From Limonium bicolor (taxonomy: Eukaryota; Streptophyta; Magnoliopsida; Caryophyllales; Plumbaginaceae), in the NCBI GenBank assembly GCA_023374045.1, contig CM041777.1, positions 467,509,827 through 467,573,826 on the forward strand: a stretch of 64,000 bases of DNA. Reading direction: 5' to 3'. The notes beneath the pieces are model-generated. The model was given only the letters and a program-made list of their open reading frames with translations. It was not told the DNA's origin and ran no database searches. The position numbers were made by a program, and so were the translations under genes. Positions 23,405-35,153 of the stretch are shown piece after piece; position 1 is the first letter of the stretch, and every line of letters starts with the position of its first letter.

Positions 23405-25995
23405 ATCTACCCCCCTTAAAAGAACTTCGTCCTCGAAGTTCACATTTCCCACGCATCATTGGATTAGAATACGGGAATTACTTGCAAAATAAAACTTCCA
23501 TAACTAACATACTTTACATCACAACCTCGGACTTAACGGTCCGGGCAAAACATACACATCCATACATAACATAACATACTTACATGATAACCTCGGACTC
23601 AATGGTCCGGGTATCTTAACAACATTATACTTACACAACAACCCTCAGACTCTCAGATCTGGATAACATAACAACATTCGGACTCATAGGCCCGGGTAAC
23701 ATAACCAAATTCAGAACTCAACCACATTAGGACTCAAGGTCAAAATAATATTTATTACACATACCACACAACATGTCTTAGCATGTATAGCAATTAGAAA
23801 TACCTTTTATATACACTGTGATCCCGCAGATTCCTTTGGGAGATCAAAACAATCACTTAATCTTTAACATATATACTTCTCATGTCACCAGTCCGAAGAC
23901 GAAGGCTCGTATGTCCTCAGCTCATGAGCAAGTACTACAAAAATATTCTGTACAAGGTTAAGTATAAGAAATTTCTTTATTTAAAGTATCTATCGAAGGT
24001 TTTGAAAATTCCAATTGAAAATCCTTTTTAAAACACATACAACTCCAAGTCCAACTTATGCTCTTTGCTTCTTTTCTTAGCGTGGTTATTTGTGACCACT
24101 TAAAGGGAGCTTCAAGAATCATCCAACCCTGATGTGATCAACATCATTGTTGAACTGTCCTTCCACCCCAATTTGTGTTCGGCTTCCCTTGATCACATGC
24201 AAATCAAGTTCCACCTCCCACTTCATTTTCAAGCATCAAATAATACACTCATTTCCAATTTTCTATCTTTTTTTGTCAATCTAGTCATAATCATTACATC
24301 TCCAAAGGAAAGAACTCCGTCTATCAGTTATCTCCATTCACTTTAATCCAGTTACCTAGGGAATCTTATTCTCACTAGGTTCTATGTCGGTTTCATACCC
24401 TTTCATGAATCACTATATTGCATATATACATATATTTTATCAAAATACAACACACGGTTTTACATTTAGCATTATACGAACACATACTGTTGGGGTTTTA
24501 GCTCCCCGAGAGTTTCTCTACTCCCAAATACTTGTACTAACACACAACAACTAACTAAGTAGTCACACTTATCATAATGGTATTTCGCATCTTCTGTGCA
24601 AAATTACCACAATTAAACCATGAATGAATGTGTATGTTTATGTAACGCACGCACAAATCATCCAAACAAATTACTTTGTGCTATGCACACCATAGTTCAC
24701 GTACACTTGTACGGTAAAACACACTAAGCGGTTTTGCGCTCTACCCCCCTCAAAAGGGATTACGCCCACGTAATCAACCACTAAACATCAGTTTATAATG
24801 TTCTACCGTCGTGAAGTGTTTTAACTTCCACGCGGTCTGTAATACAATGCATTCCGATTAGAGGATCCTAACCATATTAGCGGTTTAGTTCCTAAACCAA
24901 GAATTCCCATTGGAGTTTGCTTTAACTCTTAACTGGTTTCGGCTCTGGCCTGTGAGGCTTCTAGGCATTAATAACTAGCCATTCATTCATGTTCACCATG
25001 CACATTCAGCACTTGAATCACTGGCTCACTAGTTTCTGCTGCGCAACTCTGACAACTGTAGGGCTTAGTTTGCCCCCATTCATTATTCTTACTGTATTGT
25101 ACATCTCCAATTATCACCTTTATCTTGGTAATAACGGTTTCTCGACCGATGCGTGGTATCTCTGATCGTGCACGAATTCGGAGAGTTATAAACTTTCGAT
25201 CCACTTCCATAATAATTTACTGTGTATACTGCTATATATTTCACAATGATTGACTTGATTCCTTCCGACTTATTGTCGGTTGAGATTGAGCTACCACCTA
25301 ATGTGTAGTGCTCTCTCAGTTATTTTCCCACACTTGAGGTATATTTCATACTGATATTTGGTATTTAGTGCTTCTGTAGTCACTTGTTCTTAATCATGCC
25401 TCCACATTTGGTTCTGCACAAGTATTCTTTCATTGGTACGACCCTACATTTCCTATGCCTCGGTCCTTATAACGATATAAACCTCTTTCTACTTCCACCA
25501 CAATTAACATTCTCCAAATTCCTAAGTATCCCACTCGATCATTACTGTGCAAGTGCAATACCAAAACACTCAGTCATACAGAGTGCAGAGGCGTAAACTC
25601 TTGGCAGTAAATCTCTTATGTGATTCGCAATGGAATTCACACTGTGATTCGCCACTTATTTGGCTGATTGCTGAATACGCTATTCTTCGAGTCTTTATGC
25701 TCCTTGAGCATTGTTCACTACACATTTAGCATCACACACCTATAGTGGTTGCTATTAGACTTATTACTCTTCCAGTCTCCACAACTGGTACAACATTTCT
25801 TTTCATATTTTTCTTATTCAAATCACTCTTGGGTAACAACAATATTGTCAATCCCTAACATATTTCTTGAACTTGGTTCACATAACTACCGCTTCTGCGG
25901 TCTCACAATATCGAGAGGTATCCCCACTCTTAATGCAGTGGTTCGTTCTCCACTATATTCACTTATACAACATAAACTTCTGCAATCAATCAATC
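23405..25995 (-). mobile_element. Internal region of the long-LTR element, array copy 1
   Basis: It starts with the PPT complement and a stem-loop (GAACTTCG 23422-23429, CGAAGTTC 23434-23441). A second PPT-like tract with its own stem (24758-24775) lies inside. No gag, RT or integrase motif is seen on either strand. A minus-strand ORF at 24983-25210 has a CQSC pair but no known family. This fits a large retrotransposon derivative (LARD) or the 3' non-coding part of a longer element. Confidence 0.7.
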
Positions 25996-27922
25996 AAATT
26001 TTGCCATAGCTTCTCTTGTATCACCTTACACCAAAACACATAGTTTTTCCACCATTATACAACCAAGAACACTAAATCTCTTAATACACATTCCTTACAC
26101 ACAAACATATTGTTTTTCATCCTTTAACCACCAAAGATATCCATCTTCACAAGAGATGTTTTTTTTACACACAACTAAACCTTTAAACAACACTACATCA
26201 CAATATAGTGCACAAACTTAAATTGCTTTGCACTTAGGCCCTTAAATTGCATAAACCTTAAACACTGAATTTCCCACATAATAATGCCTTCAACTTGCAA
26301 ATACACACAACAATGCTCCCATGTCTTTTTAGTCCACCTAGTGGATAGTTTTCTAGCTCATTTCCCATTGGCTCTTCAGGTTAATTATTAAGCAAATATA
26401 GCTCAATTTCCTAGTACAATAACCCACATTAAGAGAGGTCATTTACCTCTTTGTTTTCCAAGCTTTCTCACTTGTTTTCTCTTGTTCTTTCTTGGTTGAA
26501 AATCGGCAAGGAACTTTTATCACTTGTCAATCTTCTAACCAATACACATATAAGGGTAATGAGCATTAAGTTTAATACTCAAACTCATAATTAAACCCTA
26601 GGTTCACATAAGTGTCTTAAAACACTAAAATTTGATGATTACCTTTGGAATTTGAAAGAGAACTTGAATAAGTATCAAGATAGGACTCCACCTAGCCCTT
26701 TGAAGTTTGAAATGAAGCTACACAAAGACAAGAGAAAACACCATTACTAGGTGATTCTCGGTCACACACAAAAACAAGTGGAAACATTAATTTTCTTTGG
26801 TTTTCCTCACCTTGAAGCAAAGGAGAATGACAAGGCATGAAAATATGAGCTCAAGCTCCTTCAATGGTGAATCTTCATGGCACCAAAATGGAGTTCTTGA
26901 AGATTTGAAAAGATAGGAATGAAGAGCTTACTCTAACTAAGACAACGGTAGTCTCGGAATTAAATTCGGAGCATGGAATCATAAGTTACAAGTAAAAGGA
27001 GATGGAGAATGATTACTTGCTGTAGCAAAACGAGAATGGAGAAGGGAGGATGAGGTTGGAGACGGTGGGATTCAAAAAGAAAAGAAGAGGAAGTAAGGAG
27101 AGAGGTAAGTTTTGGAGATATTTAAGTTATAAAGCAAAAGTAACCATTTTACTTACTTTTCTTTCTTTCTTTTAATTGGCTAGCCAAGTGTGATGACTCA
27201 CACCCCTAAAACCGTGGCCCCTTACATATTAGAGATGTATATGGTCTTTGTTGACCATCTAAACAACTTATGTTGACTTATGACTTAAACTAGCACTATT
27301 TGAGCACTATTCACAAACTAAGGCACATATTTGTGAAATTTTTGATTTCCCATTGATCTAGACTTCCTAATGTGATACTAAGTAGTACACATGTTGATTA
27401 AAGAGTAATTATGGACATTTAGCCACTCAAAACTCATTTACAAGACAATTTTTCAAAAATGTGCTTTAAGACTCCTTAAAGCACATTTTGTGTTTTAACT
27501 TGTTTTCAAGCTTGGTTTTCTTTAGTAACTGATTTGAAATGTTCATTAACATATAAATAAGGTCTTGGTAAGCTTATTAGGTCTTAACCAAACTTATCCC
27601 AAGCTTAGAGCACATTTTCGCCAATATTGGCTTTAAGGTATTTATTTATGTTTTGTTTGGTTTAATTGTCTACCAAAGTTTCCTAAGGACTTAATTAGCC
27701 TTATTAAATCATAAGTGAATGTTATAAAGTCTTGGTAGGCTCTTTGGGTCCTAACCAAGTTCATTCCAAGCTTAGAGCATGTTTTTGCTCAAACTGTGTC
27801 TTAGTGTTTTATTGTGTTTTTACTATGGTTTAAATTGTACACTGATGTTTCTAAGGCACTTCTTAGCCTTTAAATACCATAGTTTAATGTTTAAACAACA
27901 TATCAAGGTTTGGGGTATTCCA
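25996..27922 (-). repeat. Partial long LTR, array copy 2
   Basis: It duplicates 21479-23404. The terminal TTCA has become TCCA at 27919-27922, so it could not serve as an intact terminus. Confidence 0.9.
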
Positions 27923-30512
27923 ATCTACCCCCCTTAAAAGAACTTCGTCCTCGAAGTTCACATTTCCCACGCATCATTGGATTAGAATACGGGAATTACT
28001 TGCAAAATAAAACTTCCATAACTAACATACTTTACATCACAACCTCGGACTTAACGGTCCGGGCAAAACATACACATCCATACATAACATAACATACTTA
28101 CATGATAACCTCGGACTCAATGGTCCGGGTATCTTAACAACATTATACTTACACAACAACCCTCAGACTCTCAGATCTGGATAACATAACAACATTCGGA
28201 CTCATAGGCCCGGGTAACATAACCAAATTCAGAACTCAACCACATTAGGACTCAAGGTCAAAATAATATTTATTACACATACCACACAACATGTCTTAGC
28301 ATGTATAGCAATTAGAAATACCTTTTATATACACTGTGATCCCGCAGATTCCTTTGGGAGATCAAAACAATCACTTAATCTTTAACATATATACTTCTCA
28401 TGTCACCGGTCCGAAGATGAAGGCTCGTATGTCCTCAGCTCATGAGCAAGTACTACAAAAATATTCTGTACGAGGTTAAGTATATGAAATTTCTTTATTT
28501 AAAGTATCTATCGAAGGTTTTGAAAATTCCAATTGAAAATCCTTTTTAAAACACATACAACTCCAAGTCCAACTTACGCTATTTGCTTCTTTTCTTAGCG
28601 TGGTTATTTGTGACCACTTAAAGGGAGCTTCAAGAATCATCCAACCCTGATGTGATCAGCATCATTGTTGAACTGTCCTTCCACCCCAATTTGTGTTCGG
28701 CTTCCCTTGATCACATGCAAATCAAGTTCCACCTCCCACTTCATTTTCAAGCATCAAATAATACACTCATTTCCAATGTTCAATCTTTTTTTGTCAATCT
28801 AGTCATAATCATTACATCTCCAAAGGATAGAACTCCGTCTATCATTTATCTCCATTCACTTTAATCCAGTTACCTAGGGAATCTTATTCTCACTAGGTTC
28901 TATGTCGGTTTCATACCCTTTCATGAATCACTATATTACATATATACATATATTTTATCAAAATACAACACACGGTTTTACATTTAGCATTATACGAACA
29001 CATACTGTTGGGGTTTTAGCTCCCCGAGAGTTTCTCTACTCCCAAATACTTGTACTAACACACAACAACTAACTAAGTAGTCACACTTATCATAATGGTA
29101 TTTCGCATCTTCTGTGCAAAATTACCACAATTAAACCATGAATGAATGCGTATGTTTATGTAACGCACGCACCAATCATCCAAACAAATTACTTTGTGCT
29201 ATGCACACCATAGTTCATGTACACTTGTACGGTAAAACACACTAAGCGGTTTTGTGCTCTACCCCCCTTAAAAGGGATTACGCCCACGTAATCAACCACT
29301 AAACATCGGTTTAAAATGTTCTACCGTCGTGAAGTGTTTTAACTTCCACGCGGTCTGTTATACAATGCATTCCGATTAGAGGATCCTAACCATATTAGCG
29401 GTTTAGTTCCTAAACCAAGAATTCCCATTGGAGTTTGCTTTAACTCTTAACTGGTTTCGGCTCTGGCCTGTGAGGCTTCTAGGCATTAATAACTAGCCAT
29501 TCATTCATGTTCACCATGCACATTCAGCACTTGAATCACTGGCTCACTAGTTTCTGCTACGCAACTCTAACAACTGTAGGGCTTAGTTTTCCCCATTCAT
29601 TATTCTTACTGTATTGTACATCTCCAATTATCACCTTTATCTTGGTAATAACGGTTTCTCGACTGATGCGTGGTATCTCTGACCGTGCGCGAATTCGGAG
29701 AGTTATAAACTTTCTATCCACTTCCATAATAATTTACTGTGTATACTGCTATATATTTCACAATGATTGACTTGATTCCTTCCGACTTATTGTCGGTTGA
29801 GATTGAGCTACCACCTAATGTGTAATGCTCTCTCAGTTATTTCCCCACACTTGAGGTATATTCCATACCGATATTTGGTATTTAGTGCTTCTGTAGTCAC
29901 TTGTTCTTAATCATGCCTCCACATTTGGTTCTGCACAAGTATTCTTTCATTGGTACGACCCTGCATTTCCTATGCCTCGGTCCTTATAACAATATAAACC
30001 TCTTTCTACTTCCACCACAATTAACATTCTCCAAATTCCTAAGTATCCCACTCGATCATTACTGTGCAAGTGCAATACCAAAACACTCAGTCATACAGAG
30101 TGCAGAGGCGTAAACTCTTGGTAGTAAATCTCTTATGCGATTCGCAATGGAATTCACACTGTGATTCGCCACTTATTTGGCTGATTGCTGAATACGCTAT
30201 TCTTCGAGTCTTTATGCTCCTTGAGCATTGTTCACTACACATTTAGCATCACACACCTATAGTGGTTGTTATTAGACTTATTACTCTTCCAGTCTCCACT
30301 ACTGGTACAACATTTCTTTTCATATTTTTCTTATTCAAATCACTCTTGGGTAACAACAACATTGTCAATCCCTAACATATTTCTTGAACTTGGTTCACAT
30401 AACTACCGCTCCTGCGGTCCCACAATATCGAGAGGTATCCCCACTCTTAATGTAGTGGTTCGTTCTCCACTATATTCACTTATACAACATAAACTTCTGC
30501 AATCAATCAATC
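27923..30512 (-). mobile_element. Internal region of the long-LTR element, array copy 2
   Basis: A near-identical copy of 23405-25995, including both PPT-like tracts and both stem-loops (second tract near 29261). Short ORFs are shared with copy 1, but differences fall at all codon positions and no family is recognised, so I do not call a gene. Confidence 0.85.
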
Positions 30513-32433
30513 AAATTTTGCCATAGCTTCTCTTGTATCACCTTACACCAAAACACATAGTTTTTCCACCATTATACAACCAAGAACACTAAATCTCTTA
30601 ATACACATTCCTTACACACAAACATATTGTTTTTCATCCTTTAACCACCAAAGATATCCATCTTCACAAGAGATGTTTTTTTACACACAACTAAACCTTT
30701 AAACAACACTACATCACAATATAGTGCACAAACTTAAATTGCTTTGCACTTAGGCCCTTAAATTGCATAAACCTTAAATACTGAATTTCCCACATAATAA
30801 TGCCTTCAACCTGCAAATACACACAACAATGCTCCCATGTCTTTTTAGTCCACCTAGTGGATAGTTTTCTAGCTCATTTCCCATTGGCTCTTCAGGTTAT
30901 TTATTAAGCAAATATAGCTCAATTTCCTAGTACAATAACCCACATTAAGAGAGGTCATTTACCTCTTTGTTTTCCAAGCTTTCTCACTTGTTTTCTCTTG
31001 TTCTTTCTTGGTTGAAAATCGGCAAGGAACTTTATCACTTGTCAATCTTCTAACCAATACACATATAAGGGTAATGAGCATTAAGTTAATACTCAAACTC
31101 ATAATTAAACCCTAGGTTTACATAAGTGTCTTAAAACACTAAAATTTGATGATTACCTTTGGAATTTGAAAGAGAACTTGAATAAGTATCAAGATAGGAC
31201 TCCACCTAGCCCTTTGAAGTTTGAAATGAAGCTACACAAAGACAAGAGAAAACACCATTACTAGGTGATTCTCGGTCACACACAAAAACAAGTGGAAACA
31301 TTAATTTTCTTTGGTTTTCCTCACCTTGAAGCAAAGGAGAATGACAAGGCATGAAAATATGAGCTCAAGCTCCTTCAATGGTGAATCTTCATGGCACCAA
31401 AATGGAGTTCTTGAAGATTTGAAAAGATAGGAATGAAGAGCTTACTCTAACTAAGACAGCGGTAGTCTCGGAATTAAATTCGGAGCATGGAATCATAAGT
31501 TACAAGTAAAAGGAGATGGAGAATGACTACTTGCTGTAGCAAAACGAGAATGGAGAAGGGAGGATGAGGTTGGAGACGGTGGGAATCAAAAAGAAAAGAA
31601 GAGGAAGTGAGGAGAGAGGTAAGTTTTGGAGATATTTAAGTTATAAAGCAAAAGTAACCCTTTTACTTACTTTTCTTTCTTTCTTTTAATTGGCTAGCCA
31701 AGTGTGATGACTCACACCCCTAAAACCGTGGCCCCTTACATATTAGAGATGTATATGGTCTTTGTTGACCATATAAACAACTTATGTTGACTTATGACTT
31801 AAACTAGCACTATTTGAGCACTATTCACAACTAAGGCACATATTTGTGAAATGTTTGATTTCCCATTGATCTAGACTTCCTAATGTGATACTAAGTAGTA
31901 CACATGTTGATTAAAGAGTAATTATGGACATTTAGCCACTCAAAACTCATTTACAAGACAATTTTTCAAAAATGTGCTTTAAGACTCCTTAAAGCACATT
32001 TTGTGTTTTAACTTGTTTTCAAGCTTGGTTTTCTTTAGTAACTGATTTGAAATGTTCATTAACATATAAAAAGGTCTTGGTAAGCTTATTATGTCTTAAC
32101 CAAACTTATCCCAAGCTTAGAGCACATTTTCGCCAATATTGGCTTTAAGGTATTTATTTGTGTTTGTTTGGTTTAATTGTCTACCAAAGTTTCCTAAGGA
32201 CTTAATTAGCCTTATTAAATCATAAGTGAATGTTATAAAGTCTTGGTAGGCTCTTTGGGTCCTAACCAAGTTCATTCCAAGCTTAGAGCATGTTTTTGCT
32301 CAAACTGTGTCTTAGTGTTTTATTGTGTTTTTACTATGGTTTAAATTGTACACTGATGTTTCTAAGGCACTTCTTAGCCTTTAAATACCATAGTTTAATG
32401 TTTAAACAACATATCAAGGTTTGGGGTTTTTCA
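30513..32433 (-). repeat. Partial long LTR, array copy 3
   Basis: It duplicates 21479-23404 again. Its end reads GGGGTTTTTCA, one change from the family end. Another 94 bp of internal DNA (32434-32527) follow before LINE sequence resumes. Confidence 0.9.
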
Positions 32434-32527
32434 ATTTACCCCCCTTAAAAGAACTTCGTCCTCGAAGTTCACATTTCCCACGCATCATTGGATTAGAATA
32501 CGGGAATTACTTGCAAAATAAAACTTC

Positions 32528-32961
32528 CAAAAGATGAGGTGGTAAACTTCTTGTTTAACCAAATCCCAATGGTGTTTAAAAAACCAGACCTGAAATCCAT
32601 CAGGCCCATGGGCCTTGAAGCTACTCATGCTCCTAATGGTGTCATCTATGTCCTCGCAGGACGGCATAGAGGCACAGCTCTCAATAACATCAGGAGGAAG
32701 GGAAGGGAAGCCATGACTAACTGATAGGTAAGAGCCAGAGACTTCCTGTTTAAAGAGATGCTTAAAATACCTAACAACAAGATTCATTAGGTTAGCCTCA
32801 CCTTCTATAGAATTACCGTTATCATCCAGAAGGTTTGTAACTTTAACTCTGGCTCTTCTGATCAGGGTCTTCCTATGGAAATATTTAGTATTTCTATCCC
32901 CAAGTGTAAGCCAATCATCCCTAGATTTCTGGTACCAAATTATTTCTTCTGTCAACATAAT
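32528..32961 (-). pseudogene. LINE ORF2, middle part between endonuclease and RT
   Basis: The minus strand encodes LTEEIIWYQKSRDDWLTLGD, NTKYFHRKTLIRRARVKV, then the phrase AHGPDGFQVWFFK (normally APGPDGF in plant LINEs) and HHWDLVKQEVYHL. This links the endonuclease to RT fingers. It is open for about 145 codons. At the right edge it meets the gypsy LTR; at the left edge it meets gypsy internal DNA at 32527. The RT palm sequence expected next is missing. Confidence 0.9.
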
Positions 32962-33847
32962 TGTAACACCCCTAAAACCGGCCTAAGAGTTAAGGGTATT
33001 ACACGCCGCGTATTACTACCTAATAACGCAAGGCTCTAAAACACTCAAATGCAAATAAGGCCCAAAACAGAGTTTCCATAAACATTGTAAACCAGAGTAC
33101 CCACATATAGCGGAAGTAATACAAAAACCCAATTACATAACCAAACAGAAACAGAGGTCTAAACAGAGTAAGGCCCGAAAGCTACAAGTCTGAGTAAGAA
33201 TATCAAATAACAAAGAGCTGAAACATAAGCTAAGCTCCAGAAACCGAATAAGAGACCCTTTCTGATCAATCTGCAAAATGTTAAAAGTAGGGGAGTGAGC
33301 ACACAACTATGCCCAGTAAGCAGCAACCGTCATCAGTAAGGTTGCTCAAAACAATTGAAATCAGAAGGAGAAGGTAAACATTACATCCACATTTCCAAAT
33401 AATCAGAAGCCCTCAGAAACAGAAACAGAGTGGAACACAAGGGTTCCCATTTCAGAAACAATCCGAGTTCTTAAACAGAAAGGGACAACACACAATGCAC
33501 ACACTCAGAAGGGTCGAAGACCCATAGACCATAACAGGTCTCTCAGCAACGCAGAAATTACTCGAAAGAGCCAAAGGGTTCGTCAACCCCACAGAACAGA
33601 AAGGGAATGACCCACACTCAGAACGACGTCTACATGGTATACCACGGAATAGCTCGACCCAGCCATTCACAGCACAAAAACAAGTGTAATGTCCCAAAAC
33701 AGAAAGATTGTATAATCAGAAGCAAACTTGCATTTAAACATGTCCAAACACTCCTAAATCAGTAGTAAAGATCATAAGGAATCCAACGCCGCAGACGGCA
33801 CTCAAATCGGAGTTCAAACGAAGAAGTTACGCCGAAAACAGAGGGGT

Positions 33848-34157
33848 GTCCGAACTTGTGTCCGGACGTCGAAGTTCGGACACAAGTCGAGATTCAGAAA
33901 CCAGAGAGGGTCAAATGCCCGAACTTGTTTCCGGACGTCAATGTTCGGACACAAGTCGAATTGAAAACAGACAGGGAATTTCAGAGTGTCCGAACATCGA
34001 AGCTCGGACCGATGTTCGGACGGGTTTCACGGGAAAAAGTTATGTGGAGTGTCCGAACATCAATGTTCGGACTGATGTTCGGACATACTCCGAATTTGAA
34101 ATCTAGAAGGGCGAAACACACTGTCCGAACTTCAAAGATCGGACCGAAGTTCGGACA
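33848..34157. repeat. Array of five GTCCGAAC...GTTCGGAC hairpins
   Basis: Arms are GTCCGAACTT/AAGTTCGGAC (33848-33857, 33872-33881), then a CCGAACTT/GTTCGGAC variant, then GTCCGAACATCG/CGATGTTCGGAC, GTCCGAACATCA/TGATGTTCGGAC and GTCCGAACTTC/GAAGTTCGGAC. Loops are 10-14 nt and mostly contain a further CGGAC. Stem sequence changes between units but pairing is kept. Overlapping ORFs simply translate the repeats. Confidence 0.9.
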
Positions 34158-34938
34158 GTGCGAAAACTGCATTTTCCAGAAGACGAACAGAGCAGAAACT
34201 TAGACAAAAACATCACCACGAATTGTTAAACTGCTACACACACCAAATCACAGAGAAAAACAGAGAACCATGGGGTTTTAACCATTCGAAAACACAACAA
34301 AACGCAAGGGAAACCAAACACGAAATCAGAGAACAATCCTTGCAATATCCCCATGGCTGAACTCCCAAACCGAATCAAGCAACCACCTACCTCAACAATC
34401 AGCAACAATCCGACGATCTGAGCAGTCCACAACAGTCCCGAACAACCCAGCAGCCAGGCACGAATAAAGACCACTGAATTCCCACAATACAACAATCCAA
34501 AATCAGCAATCAAACAAGGAAACCTAGAACGTCAACGTTCCAAAATTCTGTAATCCGAACCTGAACACGAGAGGCAAAATTCCCAACTCTTCGTAGAGTA
34601 GCAGTCTCACACGATTCACCGATCCAATTGCAGAAACACAAACGCTGGATTCATCACAGCCACAACCAGAAATCAGAAACTGCAGTGGAGAAAATCAACA
34701 TCGGAATCCAGAATTATCTCGACACAAACCTGATTAAAGAATAAGAGAAACGCAGCAGCAACGAGGCCTTCAATCTGATCACCACAGCAGTAGCACAGTA
34801 CTCACAGAGGAGGAATTTAGAGAGAGAAAGGAAGGGAGAAAACTGTCGCTCAGCACCACGATGGAGAACGCTCTTCACGATAGACTGACGTGAATATCAA
34901 TGATCAGAAAATGAATAGGAAATAAGGAAACCCTTTCC

Positions 34939-34946
34939 TTATAAAT
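34939..34946 (-). promoter_or_regulatory. TATA box in 3' LTR of the Tekay-type element
   Basis: The minus strand reads GATTTATAAGG, about 165 bp from the LTR start. The same box is at 46448-46455 in the other LTR. Confidence 0.55.
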
Positions 34947-35109
34947 CAGACAATTAATTACCTTAATTAATTAACCGAATGACCTCCTCGCCCTTGACAA
35001 ATGAAACAATGTCGCTGACGTCCCAACTGACAGCAAGAGATTTAAATCCAACTTTAGAATAACGTTGTAGCAGATATAATATAAGGTAGGAATTATACGG
35101 GTTATAACA

Positions 35110-35145
35110 TCACCTCCCCCTTAAAAGAATTTCGTCCTCGAAATT
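35110..35145 (-). other. Polypurine tract with adjacent stem-loop
   Basis: On the minus strand CTTTTAAGGGGGAGGTGA directly precedes the LTR. Just upstream is a 7-bp stem (AATTTCG 35128-35134, CGAAATT 35139-35145) with a 4-nt loop. The stem lies between the pol stop codon (35154-35156) and the tract, so it is non-coding. Confidence 0.85.
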
Positions 35146-35153
35146 GACTCACC

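Larger units (their letters stand above)
21479..32527. repeat. Tandem array, 4517-bp unit, 2.45 copies
   Basis: Unit starts are at 21479, 25996 and 30513, each at AAATTTTGCCATAGC. Each unit holds the 3'-side part of the long LTR plus about 2.6 kb of internal DNA; the third stops 94 bp into the internal part. Copies differ by only scattered substitutions and 1-3 bp indels. At the unit joint, internal DNA ending AATCAATCAAATTTTG meets LTR DNA with AACTAAATTTTG, a short microhomology. Confidence 0.95.
32962..35109 (-). repeat. 3' LTR of the Tekay-type element
   Basis: 2148 bp, plus strand TGTAACACCCC...GGTTATAACA. It is nearly identical to 44505-46615 except for small indels. It holds a TATA box (34939-34946) and the regular hairpin array (33848-34157). 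Confidence 0.95.

Noticed and set aside
24134..26009. Short ORFs repeated in both array copies (24134, 25384, 25547, 25749)
   Set aside because: Shared because the DNA is duplicated; no recognisable domain, and differences are not biased to third positions by eye.
33846..34203. Overlapping ORFs with repeated SELVSGR/VRTQVE-like words, recurring at 45399-45937 and 63176-63826
   Set aside because: They are translations of the hairpin repeat in several frames, with frames shifting between LTR copies; no start context, domain or conservation of one frame.
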